Source: Microbacterium foliorum
GTDB lineage: Bacteria; Actinomycetota; Actinomycetes; Actinomycetales; Microbacteriaceae
Direction of reading: 5' to 3'
Assembly (NCBI RefSeq): GCF_003367705.1
Contig: NZ_CP031425.1
Span: forward strand, 1,364,001 to 1,428,000
Length of the DNA stretch: 64,000 nt
The first letter of the stretch is position 1, and each line of letters begins with the position of its first letter. The notes under the pieces were generated by a model. It made no database searches. It was not told where the DNA came from and saw only the letters and a list, made by a program, of their open reading frames with translations. Both the position numbers and the translations under genes were made by a program. This document shows, in pieces, positions 54,240 through 63,272 of this stretch.

Positions 54240-54983
54240 TCAGGAGCCTTCGATCGCCTGACGAGGTGCGCTGCCGCCGGCCTTCAGCTCGGCGAGACGG
54301 GCTTCGACCTCGGTGAGCTCGCCGATGTCGTCGAGGCTCTCGAACTGGGCGTCGAGGCTCGACGCGGCGAGCTCGATCTTGCCCTGCGCGAGCGCCTCCT
54401 GGCGGCGGACCTTGTCTTCGAAGCGGCCGAGCTCGCTGGTCGGGTCGAGCACGCTGATGGAGCCGACCGCATCCTGCACCTTGGTCTGCGCCTCGGCGAC
54501 CTTGGCGCGGGCGAGCAGCTCGCTGCGCTTGTTCTTCAGCTCGCCGAGCTTGTCCTTCATGCCGTTGAGGCCGGACTTGAGCTTGTCGACGATCTCGGTC
54601 TGCGTGGCGATCGTCGGCTCGGCGCTGGTGGCCTCGCGCTCGGCGCTGATCTGACGCTGGAGCGCGATCTTGGCGAGGTTGTCGAACTTGTCGGCATCCG
54701 CGGCGTCGCCCTTGGTGCGCATCTCGTCGGCCTTGCGGCTCGCGGCGAGGGCCTTGTTGCCCCACTCGGTCGCCGCCTGCACGTCTTCCTCGTGGTCGCG
54801 CTCGAGGAGGCGCAGGTTGCCGATGGTCTCGGCGATCGCGGACTCGGCGTCGGCGATGCTGTTGGTGTAGTCGCGGACGAGCTGGTCGATCATCTTCTGC
54901 GGGTCTTCCGCAGAGTCCAGGAGCGAGTTGATGTTCGCGCGGACGAGGGTGGAGATACGTCCGAAGATGGACTGCTTGGTCAT
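54240..54983 (-). CDS. pspA: PspA/IM30 family membrane-maintenance protein
   Basis: This 247-residue helical coiled-coil protein has an amphipathic N-terminus (MTKQSIFGRISTLVRANINSL), the SAEDPQKMIDQLVRDY segment and long helices to the end, the ESCRT-III-like build of PspA. It oligomerises on stressed membranes and preserves the proton gradient. The gene lies 55 bases after the TPM-domain gene, and the two probably form an envelope-stress operon. No PspBC or PspN-like regulator is seen next to it. Confidence 0.93.
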   Translation of the reverse strand: MTKQSIFGRISTLVRANINSLLDSAEDPQKMIDQLVRDYTNSIADAESAIAETIGNLRLLERDHEEDVQAATEWGNKALAASRKADEMRTKGDAADADKFDNLAKIALQRQISAEREATSAEPTIATQTEIVDKLKSGLNGMKDKLGELKNKRSELLARAKVAEAQTKVQDAVGSISVLDPTSELGRFEDKVRRQEALAQGKIELAASSLDAQFESLDDIGELTEVEARLAELKAGGSAPRQAIEGS

Positions 54984-55038
54984 GCGTGTTTCCTTTCAGA
55001 GGGTCGTGCTCGATGTCCGAAGTGGTGGTGGGGGATGG

Positions 55039-57081
55039 TCAGAAGCGTCGTCCTCCCGAGCGGCCGCTGCGGCCGGAGGATCGACCTCCGCCTCCTCCGA
55101 ATCCGGAGCTGCGGAAGCCGCCGCCTCCTCCGCCGGAGCGCCAGCTGCTGCGGCGCGAGGATCCGCCGCTGCTCCCGCCGCCCGAGAGGAGGCCGCCGAT
55201 GATGCCGCCGAGGATGTCGCCGCCGAGGCCGCCGCCGTTCGAGCTGCCGCCTCCTCCGAAGATGCCGCCCCCACCCCACCCGCTGTCGTAGCGAGCGGGG
55301 GAGTAGGCCTGCAGATCGGACTGCGCCGAGGCCGCGGCCTGCCGGGCGAGATCGAGAGCCTGCGTCGCCTCGGTGAGGGCGGCCTCGGTGTTCGTGGCGC
55401 GCAGGTCGAGGGCGCGCGTCAGTCCGAGCTCGGCCTGCGACAGTCGCGTGCGCGCGGTCGATCCGACGGTGCCGCGGCGGGTCTCGATGAACTCGCGCGT
55501 CGAGCGGATCTCCGAGCCGGCCTGCGCGAGGGTCTGCTCGAGCATCTGCGCCGCCCGCTGAGCGCGGGCGACGCTCTCGCGCCCCTGAGCGATCGCCGCA
55601 TCGATCTGCGTGTTCGCCGCCGTCAACGCGGCGAGCGCCGCCTGGGGACTCCGCGCCGAGCCGGTGAGATGGGTCTGCGCGCGCTGCAGCTCGGTCTGCG
55701 TCGCGGAGGCCGCGGCGGCGATCGCGCCGGACGGATCGGGGAGCTGCTGCGCCGTGGCGATGTCGCTCCGCAGCTCGGTGACCAGAGCCTGCGCGTTCGC
55801 CTCGATCTCGCCCAGCTCGGTGCCGAGCGTGGTGATCGCCTGCGCCAACTGGCCGGCTTGCGCCGTCGACTGCTCGGCGGTGCGGATCGCGAAGGCCGCC
55901 GTGCCGGTCTCTCCCGCGCTGATGGCCTCCGCGGCGGCTGCGATCGATCGGTCGGCGAGCTCGATGCGCTCCTGTGCCTGCGCGGGGTTGTCGGCGACCG
56001 TCGCGATGGCAGCCGCGTCATAGGTCGCCGTCAGCGTCGCCAGCGCAGGAGCGGCGCTCGCGAGCAGGGACTGCACGGTCGCCCTCTGGGCGCGGACGCG
56101 CTCGAGTTCCTGGGGGGCGTTCTGCTCGAGCTTGCGCAGAGCGTCGAAGGCCTCGGTGTTGGCGTCGAGCATCTCGTCGATCTCGTCGCAGATCTGGATG
56201 ATGCGGATGTGCCACGCGCGCCGGTCCTGAACGGTGTCCTCGATCTCGTCGTCGAGCTTCTGCTTCAGGTCGAACGCCTCGGACATCTTGGCCCTGGCGG
56301 TCTCGATGGCTCCGCTGAACGTGGCGGTCGCGGCCTCGCCGAACTGCGCCACCGCGAAACCGAGCTCCTCACGGCTCGAGGTGATCGCATCGTCGGCCTG
56401 AACCAGTGCCGCTCCCGCCTGTGTCTGCACCTGCTCGTCGGTGAGAGTGGAGAACGGATCGTCGGGGTCGGGGTGCTCGGGCATGGCGCCCCGCCTGCGC
56501 ACGGCGGCCGTGCGACGTGAGCGCCGCACGAGCGCCACGATGAGCCAGATGACCAGGGCCACGGCGATCACGCCGACCACGATGAGCGTCGCGCGCAGGG
56601 CACCGGCGCCCCCGTCGCCCTGGATCTCGTCGGCGGCGAGGGTGATCGCGCCCTCCCAGTCGTTCTGGGAGGCGAGCGGCAGGATCTTGTCCTCGACGTC
56701 GTCGAGCTTGCTGTCGCTGAGCGGGCCGTCGGACGCGGATGAGATGTAGTAGCTGCGGCCTTCGACGGCGATCGCGAGCAAGTACTGCTCCGAGCCGAGG
56801 TTGTTGCTCTCGGCCACCGCATCCGCCCACTGGGCGTCGTCGGAGGGGGAGGTGAAGTCGTCCACGAGGACGACGAAGAGATCTGCCGAGGAGTTCTCGC
56901 TGAGGGTCTGCAGCCGAGCCTCGACGGACGCCTCCTGACTGGGGGTGAGCACGCCCGCCTCATCGGTGACGTAGCCGGTGTCGAGCGAGAGCGGGTCGGT
57001 CGCCGATGCGGCGGATGCGGAGAGCACCCCGGCCGCTGCCGCCACAGTCAGTGCGGCCAGCGTCAGCCACCGTGTCTTCAT
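55039..57081 (-). CDS. TPM-domain (DUF477) membrane protein with long coiled coil and glycine-rich tail
   Basis: This 680-residue protein has a signal peptide (about residues 1-27), an extracytoplasmic TPM domain (DPLSLDTGYVTDEAGVLTPS to about residue 150), one membrane segment (about 165-187), a long helical coiled-coil region (about 210-590) and a tail of glycine, serine and arginine with GGDILGGIIGGLLSGG. TPM domains act in photosystem repair in plants and in envelope stress in bacteria. The cytoplasmic half resembles the separate protein at 6,761-8,101. It is the first gene of the TPM-pspA unit. Confidence 0.9.
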   Translation of the reverse strand: MKTRWLTLAALTVAAAAGVLSASAASATDPLSLDTGYVTDEAGVLTPSQEASVEARLQTLSENSSADLFVVLVDDFTSPSDDAQWADAVAESNNLGSEQYLLAIAVEGRSYYISSASDGPLSDSKLDDVEDKILPLASQNDWEGAITLAADEIQGDGGAGALRATLIVVGVIAVALVIWLIVALVRRSRRTAAVRRRGAMPEHPDPDDPFSTLTDEQVQTQAGAALVQADDAITSSREELGFAVAQFGEAATATFSGAIETARAKMSEAFDLKQKLDDEIEDTVQDRRAWHIRIIQICDEIDEMLDANTEAFDALRKLEQNAPQELERVRAQRATVQSLLASAAPALATLTATYDAAAIATVADNPAQAQERIELADRSIAAAAEAISAGETGTAAFAIRTAEQSTAQAGQLAQAITTLGTELGEIEANAQALVTELRSDIATAQQLPDPSGAIAAAASATQTELQRAQTHLTGSARSPQAALAALTAANTQIDAAIAQGRESVARAQRAAQMLEQTLAQAGSEIRSTREFIETRRGTVGSTARTRLSQAELGLTRALDLRATNTEAALTEATQALDLARQAAASAQSDLQAYSPARYDSGWGGGGIFGGGGSSNGGGLGGDILGGIIGGLLSGGGSSGGSSRRSSWRSGGGGGGFRSSGFGGGGGRSSGRSGRSGGRRF

Positions 57082-57204
57082 CGTGTTCCCTCCGACCGGC
57101 AGCCGAGCCCCATGCGAAAGAGTCTATGCACAGAGCTCGACACGCGACACCTTCCGGAGGGGGATGACCGTTCGCCCTCAGCGGAGACACATACGCTGGA
57201 GGGC

Positions 57205-58044
57205 ATGGACGACAGGTACGGATCGGATGTGCTCGCGTCGGGATGGCGGGAGCGCGCGGCGAAGCCGGTGCCGCAGGTGCCCGCCGAGCTCGATCTCGTC
57301 GTGGAGGTCGCCGATGACGGCTACTGCGGCGCGGTCACGCGGGTGCAGGGCGGCAACGTCGAGCTCGAGGACAGACTCGGGCGCAGACGGCTGTTCCCCC
57401 TCGGCGGCGGGTTCCTGATCGACGGGTCGCCGGTGCGTCTGGGGCCGCCCGCGCCGAAGGAGCAGGGGGCGCGGCGAACGGCATCCGGCTCCTTCGTGGT
57501 CTCCGACCAGCGAGCGCGGATCGCGCTGCCCAGCAGGATCCTCGTCGAGGGCAAGCACGATGCCGAGCTCGTCGAGAAGGTGTGGGGCGCGGATCTGCGG
57601 GTCGAGGGCGTCGTCGTGGAGTTCCTGCAGGGCGTCGACCTGCTCGACGAGCTGCTGGCCGCCGAACCGCCCACCGCGTCCCGGCGGTACGGCGTGCTCG
57701 TCGACCACCTCGTCCCCGGATCGAAGGAGTCGCGCATCGCGGATGCCGTGGCCCGTGGCCCGCACGGCAGGCACGTCCGCATCGTCGGACACCCGTTCGT
57801 CGACGTGTGGCAGTGCGTGACCCCGCGCGCGCTGGGCATCGCGAAGTGGCCGGAGATCCCGCGCGGCACCGACTGGAAGACCGGGATCTGCCGCGCCTTC
57901 GGCTGGCCGCACGAGACGCAGGGTGACACCGGGCGGGCCTGGCAGCACATCCTGTCGAAGGTGCACACCTACCGTGACCTGGAGCCGGCACTGCTGGGTC
58001 GTGTCGAGGAGCTCATCGACTTCGTGACCGCTCCCGCGCACTGA
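57205..58044 (+). CDS. DUF3097 protein
   Basis: This 279-residue actinobacteria-specific protein of unknown function contains ILVEGKHDAELVEKVWG and YGVLVDHLVPGSKESRIADA, reminiscent of a TOPRIM-like acidic fold (E in LVEGKHDAE and a later DH), which suggests nucleic-acid or metal binding. This is by eye. TACGCT ends seven bases before ATG 57205, so it is probably leaderless. trmB follows after 43 bases. Confidence 0.88.
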   Translation: MDDRYGSDVLASGWRERAAKPVPQVPAELDLVVEVADDGYCGAVTRVQGGNVELEDRLGRRRLFPLGGGFLIDGSPVRLGPPAPKEQGARRTASGSFVVSDQRARIALPSRILVEGKHDAELVEKVWGADLRVEGVVVEFLQGVDLLDELLAAEPPTASRRYGVLVDHLVPGSKESRIADAVARGPHGRHVRIVGHPFVDVWQCVTPRALGIAKWPEIPRGTDWKTGICRAFGWPHETQGDTGRAWQHILSKVHTYRDLEPALLGRVEELIDFVTAPAH

Positions 58045-58087
58045 GCGGCGGTCGGCGGGGTCGGATGCCGCCGACTACCCTGGGAAC

Positions 58088-58813
58088 ATGGTCGAACCCC
58101 GTACGTTCCGTGACGAACCGGTGTCCTTCGTGCGCCGCAGCGGCCGGATGTCCGACGCTCAGGAACGCGCGTTCGAGGAGCTCGGCCCCCACTACCTCCT
58201 CGACGTGCCGCGTGACATCGCGTGGACATCGGTGCACCCCGAGGCCCGGCTGGATCTCGCGGACGAATACGGGCGTGACGCCGACCTGTACGTGGAGATC
58301 GGTTCGGGTCAGGGGCACGCGATCGTCGCGGCCGCGTCGGCGCGGCCCGACGATGACTTCCTCGCGGTCGAGGTCTTCCGTGCGGGCCTCGCTCGCACGA
58401 TGCTCGACGCCGACCGGGAGGGCGCCCGCAACATCCGCGTCGTCGAGGCCAACGCCCCCGAGGTGCTCTCGTCGTACCTGCCCGAGTCCGCGGCGGCCGA
58501 GGTGTGGATCTTCTTCCCCGATCCGTGGCACAAGAAGAAGCACACCAAGCGCCGACTCGTGCGTCAGGGATTCGGCGACACCGCCGCACGCGCGCTCCGG
58601 GACGGCGGCCTGCTGCGCCTCGCCACGGACTGGGAGGACTATGCGCTGCAGATGCGCGAGGTGCTCGACGCGGACCCGCTGTTCGAGCGGGCGTTCGACG
58701 GCGAGTGGGCCGACCGCTTCGACGGCCGGGTGATGACCGCGTTCGAGCGCAAGGGCATCGCCAAGGGGCGGGACATCCGCGATCTCGTGTACCGCCGCCG
58801 GTCTCGCCCGTGA
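58088..58813 (+). CDS. trmB: tRNA (guanine-N7-)-methyltransferase TrmB
   Basis: This 241-residue enzyme methylates G46 of tRNA using SAM. It has the SAM motif VEIGSGQGHAIV, EVFRAGLART, the family hallmark IFFPDPWHKKKHTKRRLV and a C-terminal TAFERKGIAKGRDI, where the family has TKFExRG. TACCCT ends six bases before the ATG. The stop overlaps the next GTG (GTGA). Confidence 0.95.
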   Translation: MVEPRTFRDEPVSFVRRSGRMSDAQERAFEELGPHYLLDVPRDIAWTSVHPEARLDLADEYGRDADLYVEIGSGQGHAIVAAASARPDDDFLAVEVFRAGLARTMLDADREGARNIRVVEANAPEVLSSYLPESAAAEVWIFFPDPWHKKKHTKRRLVRQGFGDTAARALRDGGLLRLATDWEDYALQMREVLDADPLFERAFDGEWADRFDGRVMTAFERKGIAKGRDIRDLVYRRRSRP

Positions 58814-59703
58814 CCTCGGCGCAGCGCACGCAGCCGGACTGGATCGGCGCGGTCCCCGCGCTGATCGTCTGCGCGGCGGCGCCCGCCTTCTTCGTGGTGC
58901 AGATCGTCTGGCTCGGCTGGATCCTGCTCGCGCTCGGCGTCTTCGGCGCCTGGGTCGTCGAGCGCCGCAGGCCCGAGCGCCCGGACCGGATCGTGAGCGT
59001 CGGCGCGCGGCGGGAGACGGCGCGCGCGCTCGGCGTGGCGCGCACTCCCTCCCTCACCCGTGACCTCTCCCTGATCGCGCTGGGCATGCTGATCGTGAGC
59101 GTGATCCCGCTCGCCGCCGAGCTCGACAACCTGGCCATGCTGCGTTTCACGCTCGCGCTCGGCGGTGCGGTGGCGGTTCCCTATGCGGTGTCGCGCTTCG
59201 TCTACCGCGACAGGGCGATCAGCTTTCCCTGGCGCGCGCGTCGCCGGTGGGGGCGGCTGCAGTGGGGGTGGCTGGTCGCCGTGCTGGTGCTGGGGTGGCT
59301 GATCCTGCCGTTCTACTTCATCAGCAGCGGCGTGTACCAGAACTGGCCGGTCGTCGACACGCCTGACCTCATCGCACGCCTGTTCGTCGGTGTCGGTGCC
59401 GTGGGGATCTGGGACGAGCTCTTCTTCATCTGCACGGTGTTCGCGCTGCTGCGGCGCCACTTCCCCGACGCTCTCGCGAACGTGCTGCAGATGATCGTGT
59501 TCGTGTCGTTCCTGTGGGAGCTCGGCTACCGCGAGTGGGGGCCGCTGCTGACGATCCCGTTCGCCCTGCTGCAGGGATTCATCTTCGTGCGCACGCACTC
59601 GCTCGCCTACGTGGTGACGGTTCATCTGCTCTTCGACGCGGTCGTCTTCGCCGTGCTGGTGCACGCCCACAACCCCGGTCTGCTGCCGATCTTCCTGCTC
59701 TAG
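58810..59703 (+). CDS. CPBP/ABI-like intramembrane protease family protein with atypical motif 1
   Basis: This 297-residue protein has about eight hydrophobic segments. The C-terminal part (IWDELFFICTVFALLRR, FVSFLWELGYREWG, VTVHLLFDAVV) follows the CPBP layout. However motif 1 reads D202-E203-L-F-F-I instead of EExxxR, so the second Glu is kept but the first Glu and the Arg are not. It may be an inactive or divergent member. [15 protein letters not shown] coupled to trmB. Confidence 0.7.
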   Translation: MTSAQRTQPDWIGAVPALIVCAAAPAFFVVQIVWLGWILLALGVFGAWVVERRRPERPDRIVSVGARRETARALGVARTPSLTRDLSLIALGMLIVSVIPLAAELDNLAMLRFTLALGGAVAVPYAVSRFVYRDRAISFPWRARRRWGRLQWGWLVAVLVLGWLILPFYFISSGVYQNWPVVDTPDLIARLFVGVGAVGIWDELFFICTVFALLRRHFPDALANVLQMIVFVSFLWELGYREWGPLLTIPFALLQGFIFVRTHSLAYVVTVHLLFDAVVFAVLVHAHNPGLLPIFLL

Positions 59704-59730
59704 GAGCTTCCGGGCGGATACGATCTACTC

Positions 59731-60123
59731 ATGCTCATCGTCGGACTCGTCCTCGCCGCGGCCGCTGCCGCGTTCCACGTCTTCATCTTCGCTCTCGAGT
59801 CGCTGCGGTGGACGGAGCCCGAGACGAGGAAGATCTTCGGCGTCGCCAGCGAGGCGGACGCGCAGACGACGAAATCGCTGGCCTTCAACCAGGGCTTCTA
59901 CAACCTGTTCCTGGCACTCGCCGCGCTGCTCGGTGTCGGCTTCGTGATCCTCGGCTCGACCACCGTGGGTCTGACGCTCGTGTTCGCGGGGACCGGGATG
60001 ATGCTGGCCGCGGCTCTCGTGCTGATCCTCTCGGACCGCACGAAGGCGCGTGCGGCGACCATGCAGGGAACCCTGCCGCTGCTCGCCGTGATCGCGACCG
60101 CGATCGCCGTGGCCATCGGCTGA
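59731..60123 (+). CDS. DUF1304 membrane protein
   Basis: This 130-residue protein has four membrane segments and the family features AAFHVFIFALESLRWTEPET and KSLAFNQGFYNLFLALAALL. Function is unknown. TACGAT ends six bases before the ATG, another leaderless-type start. It lies 27 bases after the CPBP-like gene. Confidence 0.87.
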   Translation: MLIVGLVLAAAAAAFHVFIFALESLRWTEPETRKIFGVASEADAQTTKSLAFNQGFYNLFLALAALLGVGFVILGSTTVGLTLVFAGTGMMLAAALVLILSDRTKARAATMQGTLPLLAVIATAIAVAIG

Positions 60124-60182
60124 TCCGCTGCTGAGCGCTCGCGAGGGGTGACAACCCGGTCGCAGCGGGCCACACTCGGTGC

Positions 60183-61259
60183 ATGGCCGATTGGGTGCTG
60201 CACGTGGACATGGATCAGTTCATCGCCGCGGTCGAGGTGCTGCGCAGACCCGAGCTCGCGGGGCGGCCGCTGATCGTCGGCGGACGCGGGGACCCCACCG
60301 AGAGAGCCGTCGTGTCGACGGCGTCGTACGAGGCCAGAGCGTTCGGGATCGGTTCGGGGATGCCGCTCCGGATCGCGGCGCGGAAGGCCCCGGACGATGC
60401 CGTGTTCCTCCCCGTCGACCATCCGGCCTACGAGTCCGCATCCGCCGAGGTGATGGCGGCGTTGCGGGCCGTGCCCGGCGTGGTGGTGGAGGTCATCGGA
60501 TGGGACGAGTGCTTCCTCGGGGTGACCACCGACGATCCGGAGGAGGTGGCGCGCGCGGCGCAGACGGCCGTGCTCGAGGCCACCGGGCTCCACTGCTCGG
60601 TCGGCATCGGCGACAACAGGGTGCGCGCGAAGATCGCGACCGAGTTCGGTAAGCCGCGAGGGATCTTCCGTCTCACCGCACACAACTGGTTCGAGACCAT
60701 GGGGGCAAGGCCCACCAGGGATCTCTGGGGTGTCGGTCCGAAGGTGCAGAAGCGTCTGGCCGCTCACGGCATCCATACGGTGCGAGAGCTCGCGGATGCC
60801 GACGAGGCCGTTCTCGTCGACGAGTTCGGGCCCCGGATGGGAGTCTGGTATCACGGACTCGGCTCGGGACTCGGGCCGAGCGCGGTCGACCCGACGCCGT
60901 GGGTGGCTCGGAGCCACAGCCGCGAGACGACGTATCAGCAGAACCTCACGGCCGTCGAGCAGGTGCGCGACGCGGTGACCGAGCTCGCCGCCCACGCCTT
61001 CGACGACTGCGCCGCAGAGGGCCGCGCGGTCGTCCGGGTGCACCTCAAGGTGCGCTACGCGCCGTTCGAGACCAGGACGTTCGGCCACAAGCTCGTCGCG
61101 CCGACGACACGGCGAGACGACGTGATCGCCGCAGCGCTCGCCCTCGCAGCCACGATGGATCCGCAGCGAGAGGTGAGACTTCTCGGCGTGCGCGCCGAGA
61201 AGACGATGCCCGAGGGCGAAGGGTCGACCGAGCGCACGCCGGTGCGCGGCAGGATCTGA
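60183..61259 (+). CDS. dinB: Y-family DNA polymerase, DinB2 type (Pol IV)
   Basis: This 358-residue translesion polymerase has catalytic D9 (HVDMDQFIAAVE), D108 and E109 (VIGWDECFLG), finger motif TASYEARAFGIGSGM and the helix-hairpin-helix thumb (LWGVGPKVQKRLAAHGI). At the steric-gate position, usually an aromatic residue that excludes ribonucleotides, it has I14. In the M. smegmatis DinB2 enzyme the gate is Leu14 and that enzyme readily inserts ribonucleotides. The same is expected here but unproven. No beta-clamp-binding tail is seen. CACACT ends eight bases before ATG 60183. Confidence 0.93.
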   Translation: MADWVLHVDMDQFIAAVEVLRRPELAGRPLIVGGRGDPTERAVVSTASYEARAFGIGSGMPLRIAARKAPDDAVFLPVDHPAYESASAEVMAALRAVPGVVVEVIGWDECFLGVTTDDPEEVARAAQTAVLEATGLHCSVGIGDNRVRAKIATEFGKPRGIFRLTAHNWFETMGARPTRDLWGVGPKVQKRLAAHGIHTVRELADADEAVLVDEFGPRMGVWYHGLGSGLGPSAVDPTPWVARSHSRETTYQQNLTAVEQVRDAVTELAAHAFDDCAAEGRAVVRVHLKVRYAPFETRTFGHKLVAPTTRRDDVIAAALALAATMDPQREVRLLGVRAEKTMPEGEGSTERTPVRGRI

Positions 61260-61281
61260 GCGGCGCGGAGCTGGGTGGACC

Positions 61282-61312
61282 TGTCGGGGCGGGCCGGTGG
61301 CCCACCCCGACA
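61282..61312. terminator. Bidirectional terminator between dinB and the reductase gene
   Basis: A 14-bp stem with one C-A mismatch (61282-61295 with 61299-61312) has a 3-base loop. It is between the stops of converging genes at 61259 and 61320. Confidence 0.8.
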
Positions 61313-61319
61313 CGCGAAG

Positions 61320-62297
61320 TCAGAACTTCAGCAGCACCTTGCCGACGCGTCCTGCGGTGTTGCTCGCCCGCACGGCGTCCGCCGCATCCGCAGCGTCGAA
61401 GACGCCGGCCACGGGCAGCGTGAGCGTGCCCTCGGTGACGCGCTGGATCAGCTCGCCGAACAGGGCACCGCGGGTGGCGGCATCCATGGTCTGGATGACC
61501 TTGCTGCCCCAGAAGCCCTTGACCGTGGCCTGCTTGAAGATCACGTCGCCGGAGCGGATCTCCATGACGGGCGAGTTCATGGCGCCGAACGCCACCAGGG
61601 TGCCGCCCTCTCCGAGCAGGGAGAGTACATCGCCTGCGGAGGATCCGCCGACGGAGTCGATGCCGAAGGCGACGTGCGCGCCGTCGGTGAGACGGGCGAC
61701 CTGCTCGCGCCAGTCATCCTGGTCGGTGGCGACGACGTTCTCGATGCCCTGCTCGCGGAGCTCGTCGACGCCGGCGGCGCGTCGCACCAGACCGATGACG
61801 TTGATGCCGCGTGCGGCTCCGAGCTGGGCGAGCATGCGTCCGACGGCGCCGTTCGCAGCGTTCTGGACGATCCAGTCGCCCTTCTCGGCACCGAGGAACT
61901 GCAGCAGGCTGATCGTGCTGAACGGCATCGAGACCAGCTGCGCGGCGCTCTCGTCGTCGAGCGACTCGGGAACCGGGATGAGGCCCGCCGCGTCGGCGAC
62001 GACGAACTCCGACCAGGCGCCGAACGTGCCGCCGGTCGCGACGCGCTGTCCGACCGTCAGGGTGTCGACGCCCTCGCCGAGGGCATCCACGACGCCGAGG
62101 GCCTCGGTGCCGGATGCGGCGGGGAGCTCGGGCTTGAATCCATAGGTGCCGCGGATCGTCCACAGGTCGTGGTTGTGGATCGGCGACAGGACGACGCGAA
62201 GGCGGACCTGGCCGGGGCCGGGCTCCGGCGTCGAGCGCTCGGTGACCTCGAGGACGTCTTCGGGCTCGCCGAATGTGCGGTGCGTGAGTGTGCGCAT
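61320..62297 (-). CDS. Medium-chain dehydrogenase/reductase, trans-2-enoyl reductase (MECR)-like
   Basis: This 325-residue NADPH-dependent reductase has no zinc-ligand set. LSPIHNHDLWTIRGTYGFKP, including the GTYG tyrosine, resembles the enoyl-reductase (ETR1/MECR) branch. The nucleotide motif is NAANGAVGRMLAQL. AAGGAG lies six bases before ATG 62297. It is the third gene after ohrR and ohr, 44 bases from ohr, so it may deal with products of lipid peroxides; that is inference. Confidence 0.88.
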   Translation of the reverse strand: MRTLTHRTFGEPEDVLEVTERSTPEPGPGQVRLRVVLSPIHNHDLWTIRGTYGFKPELPAASGTEALGVVDALGEGVDTLTVGQRVATGGTFGAWSEFVVADAAGLIPVPESLDDESAAQLVSMPFSTISLLQFLGAEKGDWIVQNAANGAVGRMLAQLGAARGINVIGLVRRAAGVDELREQGIENVVATDQDDWREQVARLTDGAHVAFGIDSVGGSSAGDVLSLLGEGGTLVAFGAMNSPVMEIRSGDVIFKQATVKGFWGSKVIQTMDAATRGALFGELIQRVTEGTLTLPVAGVFDAADAADAVRASNTAGRVGKVLLKF

Positions 62298-62341
62298 GAT
62301 GTGCTCCTTGTGGGATCTGTCGTGGGGTGGTCGGCGGCTGA

Positions 62342-62764
62342 TCAGTCGTCGGAGACGGTGATCGCGACGTCGATGTTGCCGCGGGTCGCGTTGGAGTACG
62401 GGCACACCTGATGCGCGGCGTCGGCGAGGGCCTGGGCCTGGTCGTGCGGGAGGTCGGGGATGACGACCTCGAGCTGCACGGCAAGGCCGAATCCGCCCTC
62501 GCCGTTCGAGCCGATCTGCACACGCGCTCCGACGGACGAGTCGGTGATCTTGACCTTCTGCGTGCGGGCCACGCTCTGGAGCGCGGAGTGGAAGCATGCG
62601 GCGTAGCCGGCGGCGAACAGCTGCTCGGGGTTCGCGCCGTCGCCGCTGCCGCCCATCTCCTTGGGAATGGCGAGGTCGAGCTCGAGGCGGCCGTCGCCCG
62701 TGGCGACACGGCCGTCGCGGCCTGCTCCGGTGGCGAGTGCCTCGGCGGTGTAGAGAGCGTCCAT
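62342..62764 (-). CDS. ohr: Organic hydroperoxide resistance protein (Ohr/OsmC family)
   Basis: This 140-residue peroxidase reduces organic and fatty-acid hydroperoxides using lipoylated or thiol partners. It has peroxidatic C57 (AGYAACFHSAL) and resolving C121 (QVCPYSNATRGN), the Ohr pattern rather than OsmC. It lies 59 bases downstream of its regulator, on the same strand. Confidence 0.94.
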   Translation of the reverse strand: MDALYTAEALATGAGRDGRVATGDGRLELDLAIPKEMGGSGDGANPEQLFAAGYAACFHSALQSVARTQKVKITDSSVGARVQIGSNGEGGFGLAVQLEVVIPDLPHDQAQALADAAHQVCPYSNATRGNIDVAITVSDD

Positions 62765-62823
62765 CGTGTGGATTTCCTTCCGGTTGTGGTCTGTCAGCGC
62801 GTGGTGCGCGGGGGAGTGAGGGT

Positions 62824-63252
62824 CTATGGGGTCTTCTGCAGCCGGGCCGTGAGCTCCTGCAGCTCGGCGATCAGGCGGTGGCGCTGGTCGTCGTCTTCCA
62901 TGCCGGCGAGCGCGGCGACGGCCGAGTGCACGGGCGCGACCTCGGATCGCAGCGCAGTGCCCGCCTCGGTGAGGCCGACCGTGACGACGCGCTCATCGGC
63001 GACGCTGCGTGACTTGGTGACGTAGCCCGCCTGCTCCAGGCGACGCACGAGCGGGGAGAGCGTGCCCGAGTCGAGCTGCATGGCGTCGCCGAGCGAACCG
63101 ATCGTCTGCTCGCCCTCCATCCAGAGGATCGCGAGCACGAGGTACTGCGGGTACGTCAGGCCCCAGGGGGCGAGCAGGGTGCGGTACGCCTGCGTCGTCG
63201 CGCGGGCGGCGGAGTAGAGCGAGAAGCACACCATCTCATCGGTCACGGCCAT
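62824..63252 (-). CDS. ohrR: OhrR, MarR-type organic peroxide sensor
   Basis: This 142-residue repressor has the sensing cysteine C9 close to the N-terminus (MVCFSLYSAARA), a winged helix (TIGSLGDAMQLDSGTLSPLV and RRLEQAGYVTKSRSVADERV), as in OhrR proteins that release DNA once the cysteine is oxidised. Only one cysteine is present, as in the 1-Cys class. An AATAAT hexamer six bases before the ATG suggests a leaderless start. An inverted repeat lies upstream at 63273-63292. Confidence 0.93.
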   Translation of the reverse strand: MAVTDEMVCFSLYSAARATTQAYRTLLAPWGLTYPQYLVLAILWMEGEQTIGSLGDAMQLDSGTLSPLVRRLEQAGYVTKSRSVADERVVTVGLTEAGTALRSEVAPVHSAVAALAGMEDDDQRHRLIAELQELTARLQKTP

Positions 63253-63272
63253 GACATTATTATTGCACGCGA

